The notes under the pieces were generated by a model, which was given only the letters and a program-made list of their open reading frames with translations, did no database searches and was not told the origin of the DNA. The position numbers and the translations under genes are program-made. A stretch of 64,000 bases of DNA from Pokkaliibacter sp046614695 (GTDB lineage Bacteria > Pseudomonadota > Gammaproteobacteria > Pseudomonadales > Balneatricaceae): contig NZ_JBKKHQ010000009.1 of the NCBI RefSeq assembly GCF_046614695.1, positions 62,001-126,000 of the forward strand, read 5' to 3'. Numbering within the stretch: position 1 is the stretch's first letter; every line of letters begins with the position of its first letter. Of the stretch, positions 34,534 to 43,338 are shown in pieces.

Positions 34534-35142
34534 TCAAAGCTGAACGCCGGAGAAGGACATAAAGCCCATCGCCATCAGACCAGCAGTGATGAAGGTGATG
34601 CCCAGTCCACGAAGTCCCGCAGGAACATCAGAGTACTTGAGCTTTTCACGGATACCGGCAAGTGCAGTAATCGCCAGCGCCCAACCCAGTCCGGCACCAA
34701 TACCGAACACAACGCTTTCACCGAAGTTGTAGTCACGCTCAACCATAAAGAGCGCAGCACCCATGATGGCGCAGTTAACAGCAATCAGTGGCAGGAATAC
34801 ACCTAGCGCGTTGTAGAGTGCAGGTACATATTTATCCAGAAACATTTCCAGAATCTGAACAATCGCCGCAATGACGCCGATATAACTGATCAGACCCAGG
34901 AAGCTCAGATCGACATCAGGCATACCCGCCCAAGCCAAAGCACCATCACGAAGAACGTAGGTATAAAGCAGATTGTTGACAGGAACGGTGATGGTCAAAA
35001 CCACCACGACCGCTACGCCAAGACCAATAGCTGTCTGAATTTTCTTTGAAATCGCCAGGAACGTACACATCCCCAGGAAGAAAGACAGAGCCATGTTCTC
35101 AACAAAAACGGAGCGCACCAGAAGACTAATGTAATGTTCCAT
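34534..35142 (-). CDS. nqrE: Na+-NQR subunit E
   Basis: Six-helix membrane subunit, 202 residues. It contains conserved short motifs around VNCAIMGAALFMVERDY, including the Cys that with NqrD coordinates the intramembrane iron centre. Its start overlaps the nqrD stop. Confidence 0.96.
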   Translation of the reverse strand: MEHYISLLVRSVFVENMALSFFLGMCTFLAISKKIQTAIGLGVAVVVVLTITVPVNNLLYTYVLRDGALAWAGMPDVDLSFLGLISYIGVIAAIVQILEMFLDKYVPALYNALGVFLPLIAVNCAIMGAALFMVERDYNFGESVVFGIGAGLGWALAITALAGIREKLKYSDVPAGLRGLGITFITAGLMAMGFMSFSGVQL

Positions 35143-35810
35143 TAGTGAGCTCCTCCCTTGGTGTTAGGCGCCAGCTTAAACTCGCTTGCTTCAACCTGAT
35201 CTTTTTTCCAGGTACGAAGTGCCCAGATCAGCAGACCAATAACGAAGAACGCCGAAGGAGGCAGCAACAGCAGACCGTTACTCTGATACCAACCACCATT
35301 GGTTACTAGCGGCAGAACTTCATAGCCAAAGAGGCTGCCGGAGCCAAACAGCTCACGAACGAAGCCCACTGCCAGAAGCATAGCGCTGTAACCCAGGCCA
35401 TTACCGATACCGTCCATGAAAGACATTACCGGCGGATTCTTCATAGCGAAGGCCTCGGCACGACCCATAACGATACAGTTGGTGATGATAAGACCGACGA
35501 ATACCGATAACTGCTTGCTGATTTCGTAAGCATAAGCACGCAGTACCTGATCAACCAGGATTACCAGAGATGCAATAACTACCATCTGAGCAATCATACG
35601 AATGCTGTTAGGAATGTAGTTACGAATCAGAGAAACGAAAAAGTTGGAAAACGCCGTTACCGAGGTCAGCGCCAAACACATGACCAAAGTAACTTTCAGG
35701 TTCGAGGTAACCGCTAGCGCAGAACAGATACCAAGGATCTGTAAGGCGATTGGGTTATTACGAAATATCGGTTTCGTGAGGACTTCTTTCAGTTCACTGT
35801 TTCCAGCCAT
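35142..35810 (-). CDS. nqrD: Na+-NQR subunit D
   Basis: Six-helix membrane subunit, 222 residues, pseudo-symmetric partner of NqrE. TNCIVMGRAEAFAMKNPP carries the iron-centre Cys, and GICSALAVTSNLKV near the N-terminus carries the partner Cys. Two base pairs separate it from nqrC, and it overlaps nqrE by one base. Confidence 0.96.
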   Translation of the reverse strand: MAGNSELKEVLTKPIFRNNPIALQILGICSALAVTSNLKVTLVMCLALTSVTAFSNFFVSLIRNYIPNSIRMIAQMVVIASLVILVDQVLRAYAYEISKQLSVFVGLIITNCIVMGRAEAFAMKNPPVMSFMDGIGNGLGYSAMLLAVGFVRELFGSGSLFGYEVLPLVTNGGWYQSNGLLLLPPSAFFVIGLLIWALRTWKKDQVEASEFKLAPNTKGGAH

Positions 35811-35812
35811 GA

Positions 35813-36619
35813 TCAGGCCTCCCCTGCACGCAGATTTTCAAGGAAAGGACCAAACCCATTCTTACCAAACCAGAATTGCATCAGGTGGGTAACACCATTA
35901 CTGGTGAGGGTTGCACCGGAAAGACCGTCAACTTCATGAGCGGCATTAGGTGCATTTTTGTCGACCTTACCTTTGATCAAATGAATTTTTGGCTGAGGCA
36001 ACTCGTTTGCAGACAGCGCATCCTGATCATAGATCTTTTTGCCTGGCCACAGAGCTTTCCAAGCTGGGTTATCAACTTCACCGCCCAGTCCGGGAGTTTC
36101 AGCCTGCTCATAGAACCCCATACCCAACACTGTATTCAGGTCGCCTTGAAGCGCCACAAAACCATAAAGGGTAGACCATAGACCATAGCCTTTCACGGGC
36201 AGAACAATGGCTTTCATCTTGCCACTGTCATCATTCACCGTGTAGACAGTTGCGTACTTGGCAATGCTCTTGATGCTGGCGATGTCTTCATCAGCACTCA
36301 GCTGAATGGACATGTCCGGATCTTTAGAAGCCGTACGCTGATCATAGGTAGCAGGGTTCACTGCATCAGTAAATTTACCGGTCTGCAGATCAACAACCTT
36401 GGAGGTTACTTTCTGCTCAAAGACTTCATTGATGTTCTCACCTTTAGCAACAGTAATACCTGCCGCGGCAAGAATGTTTGACTTACGCTCAACCAATTTA
36501 TTAACGGTTTGCACGGGCTTGAGGACGACTGCAGCGGCAGATACCACTACCGAGCAGACCACACATAGCACCAGCGCAACAATAATGGTATAGGCGACGC
36601 TATCTTTCTTAGCAGCCAT
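35813..36619 (-). CDS. nqrC: Na+-NQR subunit C, covalent FMN subunit
   Basis: 268 residues with one N-terminal transmembrane helix and a periplasm-facing FMN domain. The flavinylation motif DGLSGATLTSNGV holds the Thr that takes FMN through a phosphoester bond. Attachment needs the transferase ApbE, which is not encoded next to this operon. The nqrC start overlaps the end of nqrB. Confidence 0.96.
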   Translation of the reverse strand: MAAKKDSVAYTIIVALVLCVVCSVVVSAAAVVLKPVQTVNKLVERKSNILAAAGITVAKGENINEVFEQKVTSKVVDLQTGKFTDAVNPATYDQRTASKDPDMSIQLSADEDIASIKSIAKYATVYTVNDDSGKMKAIVLPVKGYGLWSTLYGFVALQGDLNTVLGMGFYEQAETPGLGGEVDNPAWKALWPGKKIYDQDALSANELPQPKIHLIKGKVDKNAPNAAHEVDGLSGATLTSNGVTHLMQFWFGKNGFGPFLENLRAGEA

Positions 36620-37814
36620 TGCGCATTACCCTCCGCTTGATGTTTGCCTGGACGACGAAATAGTCGATCAGCGGGGCGAACAGGTTACCGAACAGAATGG
36701 CCAGCATCATGCCTTCAGGGAACGCAGGGTTCACGACACGAATCAGCACACACATGATGCCGACCAGCGCTCCGAAGTACCATTTACCCTTGTTAGTCAT
36801 TGATGCAGACACAGGATCTGTCGCCATAAAGATCATACCAAAGGCAAAACCACCCAGAACCAGATGCCAGTAGAAAGGCAGCGCGAACATGGGATTGGTA
36901 TCAGAGCCAATGACATTGAACAGTGTTGCCATTGCGGTCATGCCGATGAAAACACCTGCTACGATGCGCCATGCAGCAATTTTGGCATACATAATAAAGA
37001 CGCCGCCGATAAGGATAGCCAGTGTGCTGACCTCACCCATGGAGCCCTGAATGTTACCAAAGAAAGCACTGCTCCAGCTGATACCGGCATCGGTAATCGC
37101 CTGAACACCGCCCATCGCTGCCAGACTTAAAGGAGTGGCGCCAGAGAAGCCATCAACTGCAGTCCAGATTGCATCGCCGGACATCTGTGCCGGGTAGGCA
37201 AAGAACAGGAATGCACGACCGGCAAGTGCAGGGTTAAGGAAGTTCTTGCCTGTACCACCGAAAACTTCCTTGGCGATAACAACACCGAAGGAGATACCCA
37301 GAGCCACCTGCCAAAGAGGAACAGTAGGAGGCAAAGTCAGTGCAAACAGTACGGAAGTTACAAAGAAACCTTCGTTAACTTCGTGACCGCGCTTCATGGC
37401 AAACAGTACTTCCCAGAAACCGCCAACAATGAATGTCACCGCATAAACAGGGATAAAGTACACCGCACCATAGAGGAAGCAGTCCCAACCACTGGAAGCA
37501 TCCATTCCTGACAATGCAGAAATAACAGCACTGTGCCAGTTATCCGGCAAAGTAGCGCCGGAAGCGATAGCATTAAGTGCTTGGCTGCCAACGTTAAACA
37601 TGCCAAAGAACATGGCCGGGAAGGTGCACAGCCATACCAGAATCATCATGCGCTTAAGATCAATAACATCACGAACGTGTGCATTGCTCTTGGTTACATG
37701 ACCAGGTGTATAGAAAATGGTATCAACGGCTTCGTAAAGCGCATACCACTTCTCGTATTTCCCACCTTTATGGAAGTGGGGTTCCACTTTGTCCAGAACG
37801 TTTCTCAAGCTCAT
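36609..37814 (-). CDS. nqrB: Na+-NQR subunit B, covalent FMN and quinone subunit
   Basis: Main membrane subunit, 401 residues with about ten helices, carrying riboflavin, covalent FMN and the Na+ path. The flavinylation site is DGFSGATPLSLAA. The conserved GHEVNEGFFVTSVLFALTLPP and ALAGRAFLFFAYP segments are present. It starts 2 bp after nqrA. Confidence 0.96.
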   Translation of the reverse strand: MSLRNVLDKVEPHFHKGGKYEKWYALYEAVDTIFYTPGHVTKSNAHVRDVIDLKRMMILVWLCTFPAMFFGMFNVGSQALNAIASGATLPDNWHSAVISALSGMDASSGWDCFLYGAVYFIPVYAVTFIVGGFWEVLFAMKRGHEVNEGFFVTSVLFALTLPPTVPLWQVALGISFGVVIAKEVFGGTGKNFLNPALAGRAFLFFAYPAQMSGDAIWTAVDGFSGATPLSLAAMGGVQAITDAGISWSSAFFGNIQGSMGEVSTLAILIGGVFIMYAKIAAWRIVAGVFIGMTAMATLFNVIGSDTNPMFALPFYWHLVLGGFAFGMIFMATDPVSASMTNKGKWYFGALVGIMCVLIRVVNPAFPEGMMLAILFGNLFAPLIDYFVVQANIKRRVMRNGC

Positions 37815-37816
37815 GA

Positions 37817-39160
37817 CTACCCCTCAAGCTCAATGCGGGTCAGGTTGTCACGCAGGATGGGGCCGTACTCGTATTTGCCGGTACAGGCAAAAGTACAAAG
37901 CGCCAAGTCTTCCTCATCCAGTTCGAGACAGCCGAGTTTGATCGCCGTATCGATATCACTAACAACCAACGCACGCAGCAATTGGGTTGGCAGAATATCC
38001 AGCGGCATAACTTCTTCAAACTGACCTACAGGAACCATGGCCCGCTCGGAACCATTGGTTGTGGTGGTAAAGCTAAGTTTGCGTTTACGGTTAAACGCAG
38101 AGCTCAGAACATTCAGCAGCGAATAACGCTCACCACCGAAGGTGATCCACGCCATAAACTCACGCTGTGAGCCTTCCAGCAGGATACTGATCTGATTGTG
38201 ATAGCGACCCAGATACGCTGTCGGACCATGCGCCGCAAAACCACTAAAGACAGAACCAGAGATAATACGATTTGCACCGCTCTTCTGTTCTTTGGCACAT
38301 AGCTGCTCAAGAGACGCACCAACACGAGTCTTTAAAAGACGAGGGTTGCTTGCCTGAGGGCCAGCCACCGCAACAACACGCTCGACATTCAGCTTGCCTG
38401 TGGTAAACAGCTGACCGACTGCGATGACGTCTTGATAACCGATGTGCCAAACCACGGTGTGTGGTCCGACAGGGTCCAGGAAGTGAATATGAGTTCCGAC
38501 ATTGCCAGCCGGATGAATACCACCAAACTCCTGCACTGTTGACTGGGAAGCGGCAGGAACATTCGAGCCTGCAGCCTTACACAGATAGAGTTTACCTTCC
38601 GTCAATTTGGCCAGAACAGCCTGCCCTACCAAGAAGGCTTCGGAGTTTTCAGCAATAATCGCAGCAGGATCTGCTGACAGCGGATTAGTATCCATCGCCG
38701 TAATGAAGATCGCTTTGGGGGTCGATTCCGGCGAAGGGACTTTAGAGAAAGGACGAGTACGCAAAGCAGTCCAGAGGCCAGACTCGGACAACTGCTCAAC
38801 GACCTGATCACGACCAAGTGACTTGATCTGATCTTCTGAATATTTTTTGAACGTCAGCGCATCAGATTCATCAGCGGCCACTTCAATGACCAATGATTGA
38901 AATACACGCTTAGCGCCACGATTAATTTCTTTAACTGTTCCGGAAGCCGGAGCAGTGAAATGTACGCCAGGCGTTTTCTTGTCAGAAAACAATACCTGAC
39001 CAAGTTTGACTTGATCACCTTCCCGGACGAGCATTGTTGGTTTCATACCATGATAGTCTGAACCGACAATGGCTACCGTGCTCACCGAAGCTCCCGCTTC
39101 GACTTTCTGCACTGGTTCGCCGGTAATAGGCAAATCCAGACCACGACTGATCTTGATCAT
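37817..39160 (-). CDS. nqrA: Na+-NQR subunit A
   Basis: Cytoplasmic/peripheral subunit of 447 residues from the ATG at 39160 (MIKISRGLDLPITGEP, the family N-terminus). A GTG four codons upstream is in frame but less likely. RnfC-like fold with a barrel-sandwich region near VREGDQVKLGQVLF. It opens the six-gene operon A-B-C-D-E-F, transcribed from the 279-bp gap shared with the DUF523 gene. Confidence 0.96.
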   Translation of the reverse strand: MIKISRGLDLPITGEPVQKVEAGASVSTVAIVGSDYHGMKPTMLVREGDQVKLGQVLFSDKKTPGVHFTAPASGTVKEINRGAKRVFQSLVIEVAADESDALTFKKYSEDQIKSLGRDQVVEQLSESGLWTALRTRPFSKVPSPESTPKAIFITAMDTNPLSADPAAIIAENSEAFLVGQAVLAKLTEGKLYLCKAAGSNVPAASQSTVQEFGGIHPAGNVGTHIHFLDPVGPHTVVWHIGYQDVIAVGQLFTTGKLNVERVVAVAGPQASNPRLLKTRVGASLEQLCAKEQKSGANRIISGSVFSGFAAHGPTAYLGRYHNQISILLEGSQREFMAWITFGGERYSLLNVLSSAFNRKRKLSFTTTTNGSERAMVPVGQFEEVMPLDILPTQLLRALVVSDIDTAIKLGCLELDEEDLALCTFACTGKYEYGPILRDNLTRIELEG

Positions 39161-39397
39161 CGCCTCACCCAATCACAAGCTTGATTAGACCAGATCTCAC
39201 CCGTTCAGGATCGCATATGCGACAAAAAGCAGCCCGAGCCTATCTTTTTATTAATTAAAGAGGCATCAGGACTGCACCAAAACGGGTATGACCCACCAAA
39301 AAACCTACCCAGTATAATTAGCCACAGTGAATATTTCTACAAACTTCCCTAATGCACTTCGCTGTTTTTCCTAGAATTTCGATTTTGTGGAGGAATT

Positions 39398-39433
39398 ATG
39401 CACCATAAAAATCCAGCACTTTCAGGGACCTAG
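39398..39433 (+). CDS. Candidate 11-codon leader ORF, in frame with the DUF523 gene
   Basis: The ATG at 39398 has a near-perfect GGAGG (39389-39393) four bases upstream. It encodes MHHKNPALSGT and ends at TAG 39431-39433. It is in the same frame as the DUF523 gene, whose ATG is only six bases after this stop and has no ribosome-binding site of its own. It could be a leader peptide that couples translation, or an N-terminal extension broken by an amber codon. Not proven to be translated. Confidence 0.4.
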   Translation: MHHKNPALSGT

Positions 39434-39439
39434 CGAATC

Positions 39440-39946
39440 ATGCAAAAAATTCTGGTGAGCGCCTGCCTCTTTGGACAACCTGTTCGATACGATGGCAGCC
39501 ATTGTTTTCAGAAACATTTTCTCTGGAAAAGGTGGCTCGAGGAGGATCGGCTCTTACCTATCTGCCCCGAGGTTATTGGCGGTCTTTCAACGCCCCGTCC
39601 TCCTGCAGAATGGCTGGAGGGCGATGGAACAAGTGTCGTTATGGGACATGCCGCCAGACTAATCAGCATAGACGGCGATGATGTGCTCCCCCATTTCCAG
39701 CGTGGAGCAGACAAAACCCTGGCCTTCGCCAAAGCGCATAACATTGCTATCGCCATTCTTAAAAGCAAAAGCCCTTCATGCGGTTTCGGAAGGATCTATG
39801 ATGGCAGTTTTTCGGGCATGCTCATTGATGGTGATGGCCTGACAGCTGCCAGACTCAAAAATATCGGCGTACAAATATATAACGAACACCAACTTGAAGA
39901 AGCACAAAGTGCACTGGAGAAGCTTGAACCGACCGAGAAAACATAG
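39440..39946 (+). CDS. DUF523 family protein
   Basis: 168 residues. All DUF523 signatures are present: KILVSACLFGQPVRYDG, ICPEVIGGLSTPRPP and KSKSPSCGFGRIYDG. The invariant cysteines suggest a metal site or thiol chemistry, but the family has no established function here. The start matches family N-termini yet lacks a ribosome-binding site; see the short ORF immediately upstream. Confidence 0.88.
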   Translation: MQKILVSACLFGQPVRYDGSHCFQKHFLWKRWLEEDRLLPICPEVIGGLSTPRPPAEWLEGDGTSVVMGHAARLISIDGDDVLPHFQRGADKTLAFAKAHNIAIAILKSKSPSCGFGRIYDGSFSGMLIDGDGLTAARLKNIGVQIYNEHQLEEAQSALEKLEPTEKT

Positions 39947-40127
39947 CCTCTCAGGGCTTACGGCGAAAATGAATGTGCTCAGCAATAACAGGATTTTTCA
40001 AAAGTGCATAAGCCGTATACCAGTTAAGACTATGCTATTCTCCGCCTCTCAGATGCACGCGACCGACAGCCTTTTTAGAGAAAGCTCAGGCCGCCCAACC
40101 CACAACATGATGGTGATAGAGTCAGTT

Positions 40128-40643
40128 ATGTTTGATGCCGCCGTTGACGCCTCGCTACCCAAGCCTCAGTTCTATGAAGAGCTTCTGAGCATGAGCGAAG
40201 GTTTGCTAAGCATGAGCCGAGACATGATCGTCAATCTTTCACAGGTTTCCGCTTTATTATATAACGCCTTACCTGAGCTGAATTGGGCAGGCTTTTATCT
40301 TGTCAGTGCACCTGAGATGCTGAAGCTCGCACCCTTTCAGGGCAAAGTTGCCTGTGTGGATATTCCTTTTAGTAAAGGCGTTTGTGGTGCCGCCGCACGC
40401 TCAGGCGTGACTCAGTGTATCGCCGATGTCCATGAGTTTCCCGGACACATTGCCTGTGATGCTGCCTCAAGATCGGAGCTGGTAGTCCCTCTGTTTATTG
40501 ATGGTCACGTTATCGGTGTACTGGACCTCGACAGTCCCCATCCCGGTCGCTTCGACCTGGAAGACGTCGCTGGTATCGAAGCACTCTGCCAACAATTGGT
40601 TTCAGCCACCGACTGGCACTGGCAGTTCAGTACGCAGGCCTGA
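40128..40643 (+). CDS. msrC: Free methionine-(R)-sulfoxide reductase (GAF-type)
   Basis: Reduces free Met-(R)-sulfoxide. From the ATG at 40128 it has 171 residues, the usual size. The frame remains open to 39894 but overlaps the DUF523 gene. GAF domain with the fRMsr catalytic cysteines in SKGVCGAAARSG and HEFPGHIACDAASRSELVVPL, and the motif GVLDLDSP. It lies about 180 bp after the DUF523 gene on the same strand. Confidence 0.92.
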   Translation: MFDAAVDASLPKPQFYEELLSMSEGLLSMSRDMIVNLSQVSALLYNALPELNWAGFYLVSAPEMLKLAPFQGKVACVDIPFSKGVCGAAARSGVTQCIADVHEFPGHIACDAASRSELVVPLFIDGHVIGVLDLDSPHPGRFDLEDVAGIEALCQQLVSATDWHWQFSTQA

Positions 40644-40684
40644 GCCCCCAGTCTCATTAACGCCCATCCAACGGGAGTGCAGGC

Positions 40685-40713
40685 TTGCCCCAGTGCAGCC
40701 CACTCCCTAGAAT
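40685..40713 (+). promoter_or_regulatory. Candidate sigma-70 promoter of proS
   Basis: TTGCCC (40685-40690) and TAGAAT (40708-40713) have a 17-bp spacer and lie 38 bp upstream of the proS ATG. Confidence 0.62.
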
Positions 40714-40751
40714 GATTTGGTCTTTTTTTCCTACCGAAACGAGCGAGTATT

Positions 40752-42470
40752 ATGCGAGCGAGTCAACTGCTGATCGCCACTCTTAAAGAAACCCCTTCTG
40801 ATGCAGAAGTTATCAGCCATCAGCTGATGCTGCGCGCAGGCTTTATCCGTAAGTTGACCTCAGGGATGTACACCTGGCTGCCGTTGGGTATCCGCACCCT
40901 TCGCAAGGTAGAAAAAATCGTTCGTGAAGAGATGGACAAGTCCGGCGCCCAGGAAATCCTGATGCCTGGAGTTCAACCTGCAGAGCTTTGGCAGGAGTCC
41001 GGCCGCTGGGAACAATATGGCCCCGAGCTGCTGCGCCTCAAAGATCGTCACCAGCGCGACTTCTGCTTAGGCCCAACTCACGAAGAAGTCGTCACAGATG
41101 TATTCCGTCGTGAGGTTAGTTCCTATAAGCAGCTGCCTATTAACCTCTATCAGATTCAGACCAAGTTCCGCGATGAAATCCGCCCACGCTTCGGTGTCAT
41201 GCGCGGACGCGAATTTATCATGAAGGATGCCTACTCCTTCCATCTGACGCCCGAGTCTCTGAACGACGGCTACCTGCTGATGCACCAGACCTACTGCAAT
41301 ATTTTTGATCGTATCGGGTTGGATTATCGCCCCGTACAGGCAGACAGCGGCGCTATTGGAGGAAATCGCTCCATGGAGTTCCACGTGCTGGCAAACTCAG
41401 GCGAAGACCTGATCGCGTTCTCAGACATGAGTGATTACGCGGCCAACCTGGAAAAAGCGGAAGCCATTCCTGCCACCTTTGCTCCTGAAGCGGCTCAGGA
41501 AGAACTGCGTCTGGTGGACACTCCTGAGACTCGCACCATTGCTGATCTGGTCGAGAAACACGGTCTGGATATCAAAAAGACCGTGAAGACACTGTTCGTT
41601 CGTGCCAGCGAAGAAAATGAAGCCGACTTCGTCGCACTGATGGTTCGTGGTGACCGCGAACTTAACGAAATCAAAGCCGAAAACCTGCCAGACGTTGCTG
41701 CACCACTGACCTTCGCAACCGAAGAAGAGATTCGCAGCTTTATGCCCGCTGGTCCCGGCTCACTCGGTCCGATCAACTTACCGATCCCTTGTATCATTGA
41801 TCGTGAAGTGGCTGCGATGTCTGATTTTGGCGCTGGCGCCAATATTGAAGGCAAGCATTACTTCGGCATCAACTGGGAGCGTGACCTGCCGACGCCTCAG
41901 GTACAGGATTTACGTAACGTTGTTGAAGGTGATCCAAGTCCGGATGGCGTGGGCAAACTGGTAATGCGCCGTGGTATTGAAGTCGGACACATCTTCCAGC
42001 TCGGCAACAAGTACAGTAAAGCAATGAACGCAACGGTTCTTGATGAGAATGGCAAGGCGCAGGTTGTCGAGATGGGCTGCTATGGCATTGGCGTGACCCG
42101 TGTCGTTGCAGCAGCCATTGAGCAAAACCATGATGACAAAGGCATCATCTGGCCTGATGCGATTGCCCCGTTCCATCTGGCACTGGTGCCGCTGAACGCC
42201 GACAAGTCCGAAGAAGTCGCCAAGATTAGCGAAGAGCTATATCAGCAGTTCCGTGACGCCGGTCTGGACGTCCTGCTGGATGACCGCAAAGAACGCCCCG
42301 GCGTTAAGTTTGCTGACATGGAGCTGATCGGGATTCCTCACCGCCTGGTAATCAGCGAACGCGGCCTTAAAAATGGCACCGTTGAATACAAAGGCCGTCG
42401 TGACAGCGAAAGCCGTGACATGAATGCCTCTGAAGTATTCGAAACGCTTAAAGCACTCATTAACGTGTGA
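40752..42470 (+). CDS. proS: Prolyl-tRNA synthetase ProS
   Basis: Charges tRNA-Pro. The 572-residue bacterial-type enzyme has class II motif 1 near GMYTWLPLG, motif 2 in FRDEIRPRFGVMRGREFIMKD, and the YbaK-like editing (INS) domain at about 230-400 with KTVKTLFVRA. Motif 3 and the anticodon-binding domain complete the C-terminus (GCYGIGVTR, then DVLLDDRKERPGVKFAD). It overlaps the start of the lytic transglycosylase gene by 4 bases. Confidence 0.97.
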   Translation: MRASQLLIATLKETPSDAEVISHQLMLRAGFIRKLTSGMYTWLPLGIRTLRKVEKIVREEMDKSGAQEILMPGVQPAELWQESGRWEQYGPELLRLKDRHQRDFCLGPTHEEVVTDVFRREVSSYKQLPINLYQIQTKFRDEIRPRFGVMRGREFIMKDAYSFHLTPESLNDGYLLMHQTYCNIFDRIGLDYRPVQADSGAIGGNRSMEFHVLANSGEDLIAFSDMSDYAANLEKAEAIPATFAPEAAQEELRLVDTPETRTIADLVEKHGLDIKKTVKTLFVRASEENEADFVALMVRGDRELNEIKAENLPDVAAPLTFATEEEIRSFMPAGPGSLGPINLPIPCIIDREVAAMSDFGAGANIEGKHYFGINWERDLPTPQVQDLRNVVEGDPSPDGVGKLVMRRGIEVGHIFQLGNKYSKAMNATVLDENGKAQVVEMGCYGIGVTRVVAAAIEQNHDDKGIIWPDAIAPFHLALVPLNADKSEEVAKISEELYQQFRDAGLDVLLDDRKERPGVKFADMELIGIPHRLVISERGLKNGTVEYKGRRDSESRDMNASEVFETLKALINV

Positions 42471-43009
42471 CAACAGCGCAATTAAACTTACTAAAACCAG
42501 TCAGAAAGGTGCTGCTTTTCTGGCTGGTTTTTGTTTTTCTCACTCCATCTCTGCCCGCTGCTCATGCAGCTGATGACCCCTATATTAAAACCGTTTGGCT
42601 GACACTTCAGGCTGGCCGGCTCTCACCCTACAAACGTTTTTTTAAGAATGAAGACCCGCTCCCGCTCCTCAATATCGTCTGGGACACCGCTGAAGAACAC
42701 CATCTTCCTCCAGAACTGATACTTGCTGTCATCCACGTAGAAAGTCACTTTGATCGCTTTGCGGTTTCTCGGGTTGGTGCCATAGGCCTTATGCAGGTCA
42801 TGCCCTTCTGGCTGCCTGTTTTAGAGCAACCTGAGGCAAATCTTTTGGTGGACAAGGAAAACATCGAGCTGGGCTGTACGATTCTCAGGCGCTATCTGGA
42901 TAGAGAATCCGGTAACTTTGATAGAGCACTTCAGCGCTATAACGGATCGCTCGGCGAAAGCACCTATTCGGATAAGGTGAAAATCTGGTGGGATTATTAT
43001 TATTTCTAG
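42467..43009 (+). CDS. Small secreted lytic transglycosylase (SLT domain)
   Basis: 180 residues from a GTG overlapping the proS stop (GTGA). A hydrophobic signal sequence (about 15-33, ending in AAHA-A) precedes one SLT domain. The catalytic Glu is in ILAVIHVESHFDRFAVS, followed by GAIGLMQVMPFW and the terminal RYNGS. It should cleave peptidoglycan to 1,6-anhydro products in the periplasm. It has no LysM or membrane anchor. Coupling to a tRNA synthetase gene may be only positional; a similar pairing occurs in other gammaproteobacteria. Confidence 0.87.
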   Translation: MTTAQLNLLKPVRKVLLFWLVFVFLTPSLPAAHAADDPYIKTVWLTLQAGRLSPYKRFFKNEDPLPLLNIVWDTAEEHHLPPELILAVIHVESHFDRFAVSRVGAIGLMQVMPFWLPVLEQPEANLLVDKENIELGCTILRRYLDRESGNFDRALQRYNGSLGESTYSDKVKIWWDYYYF

Positions 43010-43059
43010 CAGGCTGCAGGTAAGCGCTTTATAGAGCCAGCTAGAGCCATAGACAACCC

Positions 43060-43338
43060 TCAGCCATCAGGCCATACCTCAAAGCGATCAAGAGCCGTGT
43101 CCGGCGCTTCCACTTCTAGCTTTACTTCATTCACCACCGCTAGCTCCGGCCCCTCGTACAGCCACATTTCCACGTGCCGAACCGAAGACTCCTCTCCTTG
43201 AAGCCAGGCTTCAACCCGACCGTCCTTTAGATTCCTCACCCAGCCTACCAACTGATGGGTGACCGCCTGTTCGTAAAGCGACTTACGGTACCAGACCCCC
43301 TGTACCCGACCATCAACCCACGCATGAACTGCTAGCAT
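43060..43338 (-). CDS. acyP: Acylphosphatase
   Basis: 92-residue ferredoxin-like fold with the acylphosphatase signature VDGRVQGVWYRKSLYEQA (catalytic Arg) and GWVRNLKDGRVEAWLQG (catalytic Asn). It hydrolyses acyl phosphates such as acetyl or carbamoyl phosphate. Its start overlaps the end of yihY by 7 bases. Confidence 0.94.
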   Translation of the reverse strand: MLAVHAWVDGRVQGVWYRKSLYEQAVTHQLVGWVRNLKDGRVEAWLQGEESSVRHVEMWLYEGPELAVVNEVKLEVEAPDTALDRFEVWPDG

